Shown: positions 17,222 to 26,644 of the stretch, in pieces
Numbering within the stretch: the stretch's first letter is position 1
Layout of the letters: each line of letters begins with the position of its first letter
Source of the DNA: Vibrio sp. UBA2441
GTDB lineage: Bacteria; Pseudomonadota; Gammaproteobacteria; Enterobacterales; Vibrionaceae
Reading direction: 5' to 3'
Assembly: GCA_002342685.1 (NCBI GenBank)
Contig: DDQN01000063.1
Location: forward strand, 1 to 64,000
Length of the DNA: 64,000 nucleotides
Position numbers and translations under genes: made by a program
The notes under the pieces: generated by a model
Database searches by the model: none
The model's input: only the letters and a program-made list of their open reading frames with translations
What the model was told of the DNA's origin: nothing

Positions 17222-18607
17222 TTATCTACCGAATGGACCACCCATACCGCCCATTCCACCCATGCCGCCCATCATGCCTTGCATATTGCGCATCATGCCT
17301 TTCATGCCACCTTTCTGCATTTTTTTCATCATTTTTTGCATTTGGGTAAACTGCTTTAATAGACGGTTTACATCTTGAACTTGAGTCCCCGAGCCTGCTG
17401 CAATACGTTTTTTACGAGAACCTTTAATAATTTCAGGACGGCGACGTTCTTTCATTGTCATCGACGAAATAATAGCTTCTTGCTGCTTAAACATAGAGTC
17501 ATCAACTTTATCTTTCACATGAGCAGGCAAGTTATTCATACCGGGCAGCTTATCCATCATGCCCATCATGCCACCCATATTTTGCATCTGGCCTAGCTGC
17601 TCACGAAAGTCTTCAAGGTCGAAACCTTTTTTCTCTTTGAACTTCTTAGCCAGTTTTGCTGCTTTATCTTTATCTACATTACGCTCTAAATCTTCAATCA
17701 AAGAGAGAACGTCACCCATTCCTAGGATACGTGAGGCAATACGATCAGGGTGGAATGGTTCCAAGGCATCGGTTTTTTCACCCACACCCAAGAACTTAAT
17801 CGGTTTTCCAGTTATATGACGAACAGAAAGAGCAGCACCACCACGAGCATCACCATCAACCTTGGTTAAGATCACACCGGTTAGTGGCAATGCATCTCCA
17901 AAAGATTTTGCTGTATTAGCGGCGTCCTGCCCCGTCATTGCGTCAACGACAAACAAGGTTTCCACTGGATTAATCGCAGAGTGAAGAGACTGTATTTCAG
18001 CCATCATCAACTCATCAATGGCCAATCGACCCGCGGTATCCACAATGAGCACGTCATAGAATTTCTTCTTGGCATGATCAATAGCGGCGTTAGCAATATC
18101 GATAGGTTTTTGCTCGACAGAAGAAGCAAAGAAATCAACCTCGACATCTGCTGCGAGCGTTTCTAACTGTTTTATTGCCGCTGGTCGGTATACGTCAGCC
18201 GAAACCACAAGTACTTTTTTCTTTTCTATTTCTTTTAAATGCTTAGACAGTTTACCTACGCTGGTTGTTTTACCAGCACCTTGCAGACCAGCCATCAAAA
18301 TAACTGCCGGTGGCTGAGCCGCTAGATTCAGCGCTTCATTGGACTCTCCCATTACAGCTTCGAGTTCTTTTTGAACTATTTTGATGAACTCTTGACCTGG
18401 TGACAGGGATTTAGAAACTTCTACACCAACAGCGCTCTCTTTTATACGTTTAACAAAATCACGCACAACTGGAAGCGCAACGTCTGCTTCCAACAACGCC
18501 ATGCGAACTTCACGCAATGTCTCTTTTATATTGTCTTCAGTCAGGCGACCTTTGCCGCTAATATTTTTCAGTGTTTTGGATAGTCTATCCGTTAAATTCT
18601 CAAACAT
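17222..18607 (-). CDS. ffh: Signal recognition particle protein Ffh
   Basis: SRP54 homologue that binds 4.5S RNA and signal peptides of nascent inner-membrane proteins and delivers them to FtsY. The 461 residues contain the N domain (1-90), the G domain with GLQGAGKTT near 107-115, DTAGR, and TKVDGDARGG. The methionine-rich M domain follows, including the RNA-binding helix-turn-helix (RIAAGSGTQVQDVNRLLKQF). The C-terminus is a low-complexity Gly/Met repeat. It is monocistronic and upstream of the rpsP operon. Confidence 0.98.
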   Translation of the reverse strand: MFENLTDRLSKTLKNISGKGRLTEDNIKETLREVRMALLEADVALPVVRDFVKRIKESAVGVEVSKSLSPGQEFIKIVQKELEAVMGESNEALNLAAQPPAVILMAGLQGAGKTTSVGKLSKHLKEIEKKKVLVVSADVYRPAAIKQLETLAADVEVDFFASSVEQKPIDIANAAIDHAKKKFYDVLIVDTAGRLAIDELMMAEIQSLHSAINPVETLFVVDAMTGQDAANTAKSFGDALPLTGVILTKVDGDARGGAALSVRHITGKPIKFLGVGEKTDALEPFHPDRIASRILGMGDVLSLIEDLERNVDKDKAAKLAKKFKEKKGFDLEDFREQLGQMQNMGGMMGMMDKLPGMNNLPAHVKDKVDDSMFKQQEAIISSMTMKERRRPEIIKGSRKKRIAAGSGTQVQDVNRLLKQFTQMQKMMKKMQKGGMKGMMRNMQGMMGGMGGMGGMGGPFGR

Positions 18608-18689
18608 GTCCGTCTCTTCGCTGGGTATGGGCGATTAATTAACAACAGTATACATTAGCACCTCTGAACTTCCAAAATTGAGCGATGTT

Positions 18690-18791
18690 ATAGATATCTT
18701 TGAAAAAGAATGTCATTCCTTCAGCTATCTTTCTTGAACTGAACTCGTTGATGAAGCTCTGAATACTGCATCTTGAGGTCTCTTGAGTATA
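18690..18791. repeat. Interspersed palindromic repeat, partial inverted copy
   Basis: This segment matches the element at 7031-7169 in reverse orientation. It shares cttgaggtc next to an end resembling CTTGGGTATG, the core aactcgttgatgaag, and the block gaatgtcattcc. It has diverged and the far inverted terminus is not recognisable. It lies in the 270-bp gap between divergent ffh and the ypjD-like gene; the rest of the gap must hold both promoters. Confidence 0.7.
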
Positions 18792-18877
18792 TTCCTGCAA
18801 TTAGTAAAAGGATGGATAGCCCATCGAAGCTAACCACGTTATAATCGATTCATTCATTTAAGATAAATAAAAAACAC

Positions 18878-19672
18878 ATGGACAGTTTAATCGCTATTGT
18901 TGCCGCTATTTTATATATTTTTGCTATCGCAATGGTTGTACCTGGCTTGGTACAGCAAACAGGTATAAAAACCAAAGCGGTATTTATCTGCGCCGCACTC
19001 GCTCTGGTATTTCATGCATGGTTACTCTATGGCCTCATCCACGAAAGTAGCGGACAAAACCTAAGCATCCTAAATGTTGCCTCGGTAATAAGCTTTATCA
19101 TATCGCTTGTGATGAGTGTCGCTATGCTAAAAACTCGTCTTTGGTTTTTATTACCCGTTGTTTACAGTTTTGCGGTTATTAATATTTTGGGCTCTAACTT
19201 TTTACCCAGTGAGTTTGTCACCCACTTGGAAAATCGACCAGGTTTATTAACCCATATTACCTTAGCTCTGTTTTCTTATTCTACGCTCTCCATTGGCGCT
19301 TTATACGCGCTACAACTTGCTTGGCTGGATTACAAACTCAAAGCCAAGAAAGCCATGGCAATCAATCCAAACCTTCCCCCATTAATGATGGTAGAACGAC
19401 AACTCTTTAATATCATCCTAGTTGGAACCGGCCTACTTACGTTAACTCTGATCAGCGGGTTTATTTTCCTCGAAGATATGTTTTCCAGCGAGACAGCCCA
19501 TAAATCCATACTTTCTTTTATTGCATGGATTGTCTACTCAGTTTTGCTTTGGGGTCATTATCAAAAGGGCTGGAGAGGCAGAAAAGTCACTTGGTACGCT
19601 GTCGCGGGCGCAACTTTGTTAACCCTTGCCTATTTTGGTAGCCGCTTTGTTAAAGAGATTATTCTCACTTAA
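18878..19672 (+). CDS. ypjD: Cytochrome c assembly-like inner-membrane protein
   Basis: Polytopic membrane protein of 264 residues in the CcsA/CcmC-like family, called YpjD or inner-membrane protein CorE in E. coli. About eight hydrophobic helices are visible, with the family segment HITLALFSYSTLSIGALYAL. E. coli YpjD has been linked to Co2+/Mg2+ efflux phenotypes together with the adjacent CNNM-type protein. The same ffh / ypjD / yfjD neighbourhood occurs here. Its biochemical activity is not established, and the gene name rests on context and family. Confidence 0.85.
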   Translation: MDSLIAIVAAILYIFAIAMVVPGLVQQTGIKTKAVFICAALALVFHAWLLYGLIHESSGQNLSILNVASVISFIISLVMSVAMLKTRLWFLLPVVYSFAVINILGSNFLPSEFVTHLENRPGLLTHITLALFSYSTLSIGALYALQLAWLDYKLKAKKAMAINPNLPPLMMVERQLFNIILVGTGLLTLTLISGFIFLEDMFSSETAHKSILSFIAWIVYSVLLWGHYQKGWRGRKVTWYAVAGATLLTLAYFGSRFVKEIILT

Positions 19673-19700
19673 TCTAACTGTTGTTTAACTAATAATATAA

Positions 19701-19729
19701 TTGACAGCTCAAACCACTTAGGTCATAAA
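19701..19729 (+). promoter_or_regulatory. Possible promoter before the CNNM/CorC-type gene
   Basis: TTGACA (19701-19706) and CATAAA (19724-19729) are separated by 17 bp. The predicted start is about 26 bp before the TTG start codon of the gene at 19762. Confidence 0.45.
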
Positions 19730-19761
19730 TTGAGCAAGCAATACAAAAGGAATGCTAAACA

Positions 19762-21027
19762 TTGGATGACATCTCAACGGGGTTTTTATTTACCCTTCTT
19801 GCCGGTTTAATCGTCATTTCAGGATATTTTTCTGGTTCAGAGACTGGCATGATGTCTCTGAATCGATACAGACTAAAGCATCTATCTAGCCAAGGGCATA
19901 AAGGGGCTAAGCGTGTCGAAAAGCTGCTAAATCGCCCTGATAGATTAATTGGTTTAATTCTGATTGGAAACAACCTGGTTAATATTCTTGCCTCTGCTAT
20001 TGCCACCATTATAGGTATGCGCCTTTATGGCGATTTGGGCGTTGCTATAGCGACAGGTTTATTGACATTAGTCGTACTTGTCTTCGCCGAAGTTACACCT
20101 AAAACCCTAGCGGCTTTATATCCCGAACGCGTCTCTTTTATAAGTAGCATTTTATTAAACATCCTAATGAAGCTACTAGCCCCACTCGTTCTATTGATTA
20201 ACTTAATTACCAATAGTGTACTTAGACTTTTTGGAGTTAAGGCGACTCATGGTACAGAAGACCCATTGAGCTCTGATGAATTACGTACCGTTGTAAACGA
20301 AGCTGGTGCACTAATACCGCGTCGGCACCAAGATATGTTGATATCTATTCTGGACCTCGAAAATGTCACTGTAAATGACATCATGGTACCCAGAAATGAA
20401 ATTACCGGTATAGACATAAACGATGACTGGAAATCCATTGTTCGTCAGTTGACCCACTCTCCACATGGGAAAATTGTTCTATATCGAGATCAAATAGATG
20501 AAGTCGTCGGAATGCTTCGCCTAAGAGAGTCCTACCGGTTGATGCTAGAAAAAAATGAGTTTACTAAAGAAACGCTGCTAAGAGCCGCTGATGAAGTCTA
20601 CTTTATTCCAGAAGCAACGCCATTGAATGTACAGTTACTGAAATTCCAGCGTAATAAAGAACGCATTGGTCTTATCGTTGATGAGTATGGCGATATTATT
20701 GGATTGGTAACTTTAGAAGATATTTTGGAAGAAATTGTTGGTGAGTTTACAACATCTATTGCTCCAAGCCTTGCTGAAGAGATCATCCCGCAAAATGATG
20801 GTAGTTTCTTGATTGAGGGTAGTGCAAACATTCGGGATATTAATAAAGGCCTGAAATGGGATTTACCTACAGATGGTCCCAGAACATTGAATGGTCTTAT
20901 TTTAGAATATTTAGAAGATATACCAGAAAGTCAGCTAAGTATTGAAGTTGAACAACATCAAATGAAAATTATAGAGTTCACAGAAAACAAAATAAGTCTG
21001 GTCAAAGTTTACCCGGTTAAAAAGTAG
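19762..21027 (+). CDS. yfjD: CNNM/CorC-type transporter-like membrane protein
   Basis: Protein of 421 residues with an N-terminal DUF21 (CNNM) membrane domain (about 1-190, including YFSGSETGMMSLNRYRLKHL and GNNLVNILASAIAT). Two CBS domains follow (about 195-330, with VNDIMVPRNEI and VTLEDILEEIVGEF) and then a C-terminal CorC/HlyC domain. The family is linked to Mg2+/Co2+ export or tolerance. The start is TTG at 19762 (MDDISTG), with AAAGGA about 10 nt upstream; no ATG fits the conserved N-terminus. It converges with luxS. Confidence 0.92.
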   Translation: MDDISTGFLFTLLAGLIVISGYFSGSETGMMSLNRYRLKHLSSQGHKGAKRVEKLLNRPDRLIGLILIGNNLVNILASAIATIIGMRLYGDLGVAIATGLLTLVVLVFAEVTPKTLAALYPERVSFISSILLNILMKLLAPLVLLINLITNSVLRLFGVKATHGTEDPLSSDELRTVVNEAGALIPRRHQDMLISILDLENVTVNDIMVPRNEITGIDINDDWKSIVRQLTHSPHGKIVLYRDQIDEVVGMLRLRESYRLMLEKNEFTKETLLRAADEVYFIPEATPLNVQLLKFQRNKERIGLIVDEYGDIIGLVTLEDILEEIVGEFTTSIAPSLAEEIIPQNDGSFLIEGSANIRDINKGLKWDLPTDGPRTLNGLILEYLEDIPESQLSIEVEQHQMKIIEFTENKISLVKVYPVKK

Positions 21028-21047
21028 AACCTGTCCAGAAAGCTTTA

Positions 21048-21083
21048 ATTGAGGTCAGCTCCTGTCTGGAGGCTGACCTCAAT
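21048..21083. terminator. Inverted repeat between yfjD and luxS
   Basis: A perfect 12-bp stem (ATTGAGGTCAGC and its complement) with a 12-nt loop sits between the convergent genes. It is placed like a bidirectional terminator but has no clear T-run on either side, so stopping efficiency is uncertain. Confidence 0.55.
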
Positions 21084-21088
21084 ACTAA

Positions 21089-21607
21089 TTAGTCGATTTT
21101 TAGTTCTTCTAACATAGACGCAGGTAATGCTAAATCATCATTTTTATTAACAGAAATACCAGAAGCAATAATTGACTGAGCAATCGTTTTAGCATCTTCT
21201 AATGAATGCATAGAATACGTTCCGCATTGATACTCATTGAGCTCAGGTATTTTATTTTGGTTTTCGACCTTTAATACATCTTCCATAGCAGCTAACCATG
21301 CCGTAGCCACATCACTTTCAGCAGGTGTACCAATTAAGCTCATATAGAAGCCTGTACGACACCCCATTGGCGAAATGTCTATAATCTCAACACTATCACC
21401 ATTTAAGTGAGCACGCATGAAACCGGCGTATAAGTGCTCTAAGGTATGAATTCCTCGCTCAGAAAGGATGTCTTGATTTGGTATACAAAAGCGTAAATCA
21501 AATACTGTGATTGTGTCACCCTTTGGGGTTTGCATTGATTTTGCAATACGTACTGCAGGCGCACTCATGCGAGTATGATCAACAGTAAAGCTATCTAAAA
21601 GTGGCAT
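21089..21607 (-). CDS. luxS: S-ribosylhomocysteine lyase (autoinducer-2 synthase)
   Basis: Splits S-ribosylhomocysteine to homocysteine and DPD, the precursor of the AI-2 quorum signal that vibrios sense through LuxPQ. The 172 residues contain the metal-binding HTLEH (H54, E57, H58), catalytic Cys83 in PMGCRTGFY, and the third metal ligand C128 in YQCGTY. GGAG lies upstream of the ATG. The gene follows gshA by 42 bp, so the two sulfur-metabolism genes probably share a transcript. Confidence 0.98.
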   Translation of the reverse strand: MPLLDSFTVDHTRMSAPAVRIAKSMQTPKGDTITVFDLRFCIPNQDILSERGIHTLEHLYAGFMRAHLNGDSVEIIDISPMGCRTGFYMSLIGTPAESDVATAWLAAMEDVLKVENQNKIPELNEYQCGTYSMHSLEDAKTIAQSIIASGISVNKNDDLALPASMLEELKID

Positions 21608-21649
21608 TGCCTTTCTCCGTTAGTTTGACAGGCGTAACCTGCCAATCAT

Positions 21650-23227
21650 TTAATTTTTTATATATGAAAAATAATCAGCAAGAAAATCGTCAAAACTGAG
21701 TTGATCTTCTTGCTCTATCTTTTGTTGAGCTTTAACCGAATTTTTAGCTTCTTTCTGCATATCTTGCTGGCTATAAACTTGGTATTGGTGGTTCAGATGG
21801 TGTTCACGGTAATTTGCACCGAAGGCGCACCCTACATCTCCTATCCCGCCCAACTCTTTTGTTTTTTTAAGTAACCTGCCAGAGATAGTCAGCTCTGGAT
21901 TATCAATCCATGTAACTAACTCAGTGCAAGTACGCTGATAGGCGTCACCACCTGTAGCACTATCCATTTGCTTAGCAATTTGGCGTAAGTCTTCAAATAT
22001 CTGTGTAGTATATTCGCGTAGCGAAAGTTGTTTTCCTTCACAGCCATTATTAGCTTCAGCTAACATCAACCCCGGCTTACGACCTTCTAAAATGACTTTA
22101 TTCCAGTTATCTTTCCAGCAACACAGTTCTTTATTATCCACATCACCGCAGTCCTTGATCAGGCACCAAGTCATGAACAAATCAAGAAAACGGATCTGCT
22201 CTTCAGTGATGCCTATTGGGCTAAATGGGTTTACATCCAACGAACGAACTTCAATATACTCAACACCACCACGTTTAAGCGCTTCGGAAGGTTTTTCTCC
22301 TTGTTCCGACACTCTTTTCGCACGGATAGGAGCATAGAGTTCATTTTCTATCTGCAACACATTGGTATTAAGCTGCTGAAACTCACCGTCTACGTGAACG
22401 CCAATTTTGGCGAAATCTTCTGACGGCGTATGTATCGCATCTTCTAAACCACTGAGGTATTCTTCTAAATTATTATAGCCAATTTTTAGCTCACTTTGAG
22501 CACTATTGGTGTACCCCAAGTCACTCAACCTCAATGACGTAGCGTAAGGAAGAAACTTGGTTTCACCAATACTGTCAAACTTCAGTTCGCTTCCTCTGCT
22601 TTGCAAGAACGAAGAACACAATGCCGGAGATGCGCCAAAGAAATAAGGTATTAACCAACCAAAATGGTAATAATTTCGGATAAGGTTAAAGTAGGCATCC
22701 GACTTAGCTGCTGCTCTATCCGCTTCATTCTGCTCTCCATAAAGAGAATCCCACAGCGATTCAGGAAAAGAGAAATTAAAATGCACACCGGAAATAATCT
22801 GCATCAGACTACCATAGCGATTTTTCAGCCCTTTTCGATAAAGGGTTTTCATCTTGCCAACATTAGAAGTCCCATATTGAGCAAGCTCAATATCATCTTC
22901 ATTTTCTACGTAGCAAGGCATTGAAAGCGGCCAAAGTTTCTCTTCACCCATTTCTTTTTGGGTAAAGTGATGAATATCAGATAATTGACCTAATAGCTCT
23001 TCAATATTAGAAGACACCGGGGTAATAAACTCTAATAACGACTCAGAAAAATCTGTTGTTACCCACTTATTAGTTAGCGCTGCCCCTAAACCTTTAGGGT
23101 GAGGCGTTAACGCTAGTTTCCCTTCTAAGGTATATCTCAAGCTTTCACGTTCGACACCTCGGCCAATGTGAATAAAGTTATTTGGGTTACTCGCTACTTT
23201 TTTAAGTCTCGATGAAAAATTTGTCAC
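21650..23227 (-). CDS. gshA: Glutamate-cysteine ligase
   Basis: First enzyme of glutathione synthesis, joining L-Glu and L-Cys with ATP. About 525 residues of the gammaproteobacterial GshA class, with GRGVERESLRY, FTPV-type segment LLEFITPVSS, and YIEVRSLDVNPFSP. The start is uncertain. The frame opens at GTG 23239, while a second GTG at 23227 gives MTNFSSRLKKVASN, which resembles the N-terminus of other Vibrio GshA proteins. Neither has a strong ribosome binding site. It probably shares a transcript with luxS. Confidence 0.95.
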   Translation of the reverse strand: MTNFSSRLKKVASNPNNFIHIGRGVERESLRYTLEGKLALTPHPKGLGAALTNKWVTTDFSESLLEFITPVSSNIEELLGQLSDIHHFTQKEMGEEKLWPLSMPCYVENEDDIELAQYGTSNVGKMKTLYRKGLKNRYGSLMQIISGVHFNFSFPESLWDSLYGEQNEADRAAAKSDAYFNLIRNYYHFGWLIPYFFGASPALCSSFLQSRGSELKFDSIGETKFLPYATSLRLSDLGYTNSAQSELKIGYNNLEEYLSGLEDAIHTPSEDFAKIGVHVDGEFQQLNTNVLQIENELYAPIRAKRVSEQGEKPSEALKRGGVEYIEVRSLDVNPFSPIGITEEQIRFLDLFMTWCLIKDCGDVDNKELCCWKDNWNKVILEGRKPGLMLAEANNGCEGKQLSLREYTTQIFEDLRQIAKQMDSATGGDAYQRTCTELVTWIDNPELTISGRLLKKTKELGGIGDVGCAFGANYREHHLNHQYQVYSQQDMQKEAKNSVKAQQKIEQEDQLSFDDFLADYFSYIKN

Positions 23228-23259
23228 TACGAAGGCCACTTATAATTTTTTTGTAAGGT

Positions 23260-23280
23260 TACGCCTTTTGGCGTATTTTT
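23260..23280. other. Hairpin upstream of gshA
   Basis: TACGCC-TTTT-GGCGTA followed by TTTTT on the plus strand lies about 33 bp before the gshA start on the opposite strand. Read as the gshA leader it is a 6-bp hairpin preceded by A's; read on the plus strand it looks like a terminator with no obvious gene to serve. Confidence 0.45.
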
Positions 23281-23300
23281 CTAGTAAAAATAGGCTAGAA

Positions 23301-23325
23301 AAAAGAAGAGAGGCATTGCCTCTCT
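23301..23325 (-). terminator. Terminator of the M16 peptidase gene
   Basis: AGAGAGGC and GCCTCTCT pair around ATT, and on the minus strand the stem is followed by TCTTTTTTC-type sequence. It begins 15 bp after the peptidase stop codon and insulates gshA-luxS. Confidence 0.85.
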
Positions 23326-23340
23326 ATGTATATGTGTTTA

Positions 23341-26193
23341 TCACTGAGATATTTCAAGTTCTACGATAGGAATATCTAGTTTTTCCAATTCAGGTTTTAT
23401 CTGTTGAACGTCCCCAACAACGACAATTTGGTACTGTTCAGGATCAAACCATTCTGCAGACACCTTATCCAAATCCGCTTTTTGAATATTCGCCAATACG
23501 TTATTTCGCTGCTCAATATAGTCATCATCTAACGAATAATTGACTATATTAGATAACAACTGCGCTTTCATATTAGGGGTTTCATATTTTAACGCATCCT
23601 GTTGGCCAACCGCTAACTGCATAAAGGCTATCTCTTGCTCTGATACACCTTCTTGACTATATCGACGCATCTCCTTCATAAACTCTAGAATCGAATCTGC
23701 CGTTGCATCAGCACGAACCTGAGCATCAAAAATCACCAAACCGATCTCTTTATTGCTCGCATGATACCCATTAGCCCCATAGGTATAGCCCTTATCTTCT
23801 CTTAAGTTCTGGTTAATTCGGCTACTGAAATTACCAGCCAGATTAAACATGGCTAACTTACTCAAATATTGCTCACCGACCATGTCATAGGGCAACCCTC
23901 GTCTAACCAGTCTTACCACACTTTGTGATGCGCCAGGCTTATCGATCAGGTAGATAGTCTGCGAGCCTATCGGCATAACTGACTGAGGGTGTAAAATCGG
24001 AGCGTCATTACCTTGCCAATCATTTAAAAATTTAAGGTCATCCTTCAATTCTTGTTTGGATATGCTCCCGACCACAATAACTTGCGTACCTAAAGGAGTA
24101 TAGTTTTCCTGATAAAACGACTTTACATCTTCTAGTGTGATTTGCTTTACCGATTCAAGAGAACCTTCTCGAGAGCGACCAAACGTTGTATTAGCAAATA
24201 ATATCTGCCTAGTAGCCTGAGTCGCCATCCACGCTGGTTTCTGATGTTCATAAATCAGACCTTCAATCGCCTGTTTCTTTATACGATCAAAGTCTTCTTT
24301 CTTAAATGCGGGTTTAAACAGCGTTTCCTCAACAATTTTCAACGTAGGAATAAGTGTTTTCTTCAAAGAAGAAATGGTTATTGTTGTTGTATAATTACCT
24401 GTACCAAAACTTATCGTACTTCCCAACAAATCCAGCTCAGCCTGAATGTCTTCAATACTCCTTTCTGTCGTACTCTCTTGTATTAACTCACTGGTTAAAT
24501 CAGCAAGCCCTTCTTTTCCTTTCTTGATATATCGGTACCCTGCTGGCACCTGTATCTGCATCAAAACTGTGGGAGCTTCGCTTGTTTCGGTGCCCAGAAC
24601 TTCAATGCCATTATCTAGATTGATCCGATATAGCTCAGGGATAGAACTTTTTACTATACCTCCAACTTTAGGCATCACGGAACGGTCAAAATTGTCGATA
24701 CCCTTAATATAGCTAAGCTCGCTTTGCGGAATTTTTTTGTATTTTGGCAGCGTTCTTTCTGCGGGAGTAAAGTCAGCTTCTCTAACTGAAAGGCTTGGTT
24801 TACCTTTAGGAATAACGCTCAATGTCACCTTGTTTTTACCCATAATAAAACGCTGATAAGCTTTACTTACGGCCTCTGGTGTCACAGCTTTTATTTGATC
24901 TAACTGATATTGAATCCTATCCGGCTGATCAAAATAAGTTTGATTTGATGCCAGTTGAGTGACTTTACCTCGTACACTTTCAAGCGCAAATATCGCACTC
25001 GCTTCGGCACTACCTATAATTTGATCCAATTTTTCTTGCTCAACAACTTGCTGACTAAAGTCTTCAAGTACCGCCATCAATTCTTTATAAATCGGCTTTA
25101 AATTGCCTTTTTCACCTGAATTTCCCATCGCATAGACATAAAAGTTACAAGCCAGTTCCGCACAATCCTGAAATGCACCTGCGTCAATGGCTATTTCAGT
25201 TTTTACTAGCTTTTGATAAAGAACGCTGTTTTTTCCATCCCCCAGAATTGAAGCCAATGCATCAAGGGTCGCTTGGTTCTTCTCACTTCGATACGTTGTT
25301 GGCCAGCCTATCATTACCATCGGCTGTTTGATCTTATCCTCCAGTGTAATGTATCTGTCTTCTTCAAGTTTAGCCGGCTGCTTCGGAGCATTTTCAACTT
25401 CTGGACCACGAGGAATTGAACCAAAATATTTATTCACCCAAAGCAACGTTTGTTGAATATCAATATCCCCACCAATGGTAATTGTTGCGTTATTTGGGCC
25501 ATACCAACGCAAAAAGAAAGCTTTAAGATCATTAACATCAACTCGGTCAAGATCATCAACATACCCAATGGTTTGCCACGAGTAAGGGTGTCCTTCGGGA
25601 TAAATTGCAGCACCCAGTTTTTCCCACATCAGACCGTAAGGACGATTATCGTAACTCTGGGCCTTCTCATTTTTAACCGTATCTCGCTGAATTTCGAATT
25701 TCTTCTGAGAGACCGCATCTAAAAGGAAGCCCATTCGGTCAGATTCTAGCCATAAAGCCTTTTCTAATTGATTTGATGGTAAAGTTTCAAAATAATTAGT
25801 TCGGTCTCTATTTGTTGTACCGTTTAAAGTTCCACCCGCTTCAGTCACTATTTTAAAATGCTCTTGATCACCCACATTTTCAGATCCTTGAAACATCATA
25901 TGCTCAAAAAAATGGGCAAATCCAGACTTCCCGATCTCTTCGCGTGCCGACCCTACATGGTAGGTTACATCAACATGAACTAAAGGATCTGAGGTATCGG
26001 GTGAAAGGATAACCGTCAAACCATTGTCTAATTCATATTTGGAATAAGGGATAGAGATTTTCCCTGCTTGCTCTTTAGACTGCTCTATAAATGAGACACC
26101 ATCTGGCAGCAGATTCTTCTCTTCGACCGTTGTTGTTTGAGAACAGCCATATAAGGCGACTAAAGACACAACACCAAGCCATATTTTTCTCAT
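23341..26193 (-). CDS. M16-family zinc metallopeptidase, predicted lipoprotein
   Basis: Pitrilysin-type peptidase of 950 residues. The N-terminus is a lipoprotein signal (MRKIWLGVVSLVALYGC, lipobox LYGC, lipidated C17), so it is probably anchored in the outer membrane or periplasm. The inverted zinc motif HFFEH (H94, E97, H98) is intact, with the distal Glu expected in the TVKNEKAQSYDNRPYG region. A second, catalytically inactive M16 half occupies the C-terminal part. The substrate is unknown. It is the third gene of an apparent operon with the oxidoreductase and YqaA-like genes, 10 bp after the latter. Confidence 0.93.
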   Translation of the reverse strand: MRKIWLGVVSLVALYGCSQTTTVEEKNLLPDGVSFIEQSKEQAGKISIPYSKYELDNGLTVILSPDTSDPLVHVDVTYHVGSAREEIGKSGFAHFFEHMMFQGSENVGDQEHFKIVTEAGGTLNGTTNRDRTNYFETLPSNQLEKALWLESDRMGFLLDAVSQKKFEIQRDTVKNEKAQSYDNRPYGLMWEKLGAAIYPEGHPYSWQTIGYVDDLDRVDVNDLKAFFLRWYGPNNATITIGGDIDIQQTLLWVNKYFGSIPRGPEVENAPKQPAKLEEDRYITLEDKIKQPMVMIGWPTTYRSEKNQATLDALASILGDGKNSVLYQKLVKTEIAIDAGAFQDCAELACNFYVYAMGNSGEKGNLKPIYKELMAVLEDFSQQVVEQEKLDQIIGSAEASAIFALESVRGKVTQLASNQTYFDQPDRIQYQLDQIKAVTPEAVSKAYQRFIMGKNKVTLSVIPKGKPSLSVREADFTPAERTLPKYKKIPQSELSYIKGIDNFDRSVMPKVGGIVKSSIPELYRINLDNGIEVLGTETSEAPTVLMQIQVPAGYRYIKKGKEGLADLTSELIQESTTERSIEDIQAELDLLGSTISFGTGNYTTTITISSLKKTLIPTLKIVEETLFKPAFKKEDFDRIKKQAIEGLIYEHQKPAWMATQATRQILFANTTFGRSREGSLESVKQITLEDVKSFYQENYTPLGTQVIVVGSISKQELKDDLKFLNDWQGNDAPILHPQSVMPIGSQTIYLIDKPGASQSVVRLVRRGLPYDMVGEQYLSKLAMFNLAGNFSSRINQNLREDKGYTYGANGYHASNKEIGLVIFDAQVRADATADSILEFMKEMRRYSQEGVSEQEIAFMQLAVGQQDALKYETPNMKAQLLSNIVNYSLDDDYIEQRNNVLANIQKADLDKVSAEWFDPEQYQIVVVGDVQQIKPELEKLDIPIVELEISQ

Positions 26194-26203
26194 CTAATAC
26201 TCC

Positions 26204-26644
26204 TTAAAAAAAACCTAAAAACAATGCTGTCAAGACGCAATATCTCAATGCTTTTCCAAACGCAATGAGCAGAAAGCAGGGTAAAAACCTCATTCTTAAC
26301 CATCCAGCAGCAAAGCAGATAGGATCACCAATTACTGGAAGCCAACTAAAGAATAGAGCGCCATAGCCATATCGGCGAATCCAAGCTACAGCTTTATGAC
26401 CATACTTTTTTTGCTGAGTTCGATTCGGAATCAACAATCCTAACCAATAATTAGTTAATCCACCAAGCGTGTTACCGACCGTTGCTGCTATTACGATCGA
26501 AGCCGTAGAAATTTTATTGATGTCCAGAGCTGCAATCAACGACGCTTCAGAGCTACCTGGCAACAAGGTTGCACTTAAAAAACCAGTGGCAAAAAGAACC
26601 AACAACGCCGATTCTGAAAAATATTGATACAGTGAAGTTAGCAC
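26204..26644 (-). CDS. yqaA: YqaA-type (VTT/DedA-like) inner-membrane protein
   Basis: Membrane protein of 146 residues with a SNARE-associated/VTT domain. Visible features are the reentrant-type LLPGSSEASLIA segment, GNTLGGLTNYWLG, and WLPVIGDPICFAAGWLRM, as in E. coli YqaA and distant DedA proteins. DedA proteins act in lipid carrier or membrane homeostasis, but YqaA itself has no firm function. It overlaps the preceding oxidoreductase gene by 7 bp, so translation is probably coupled. Confidence 0.88.
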   Translation of the reverse strand: MLTSLYQYFSESALLVLFATGFLSATLLPGSSEASLIAALDINKISTASIVIAATVGNTLGGLTNYWLGLLIPNRTQQKKYGHKAVAWIRRYGYGALFFSWLPVIGDPICFAAGWLRMRFLPCFLLIAFGKALRYCVLTALFLGFF

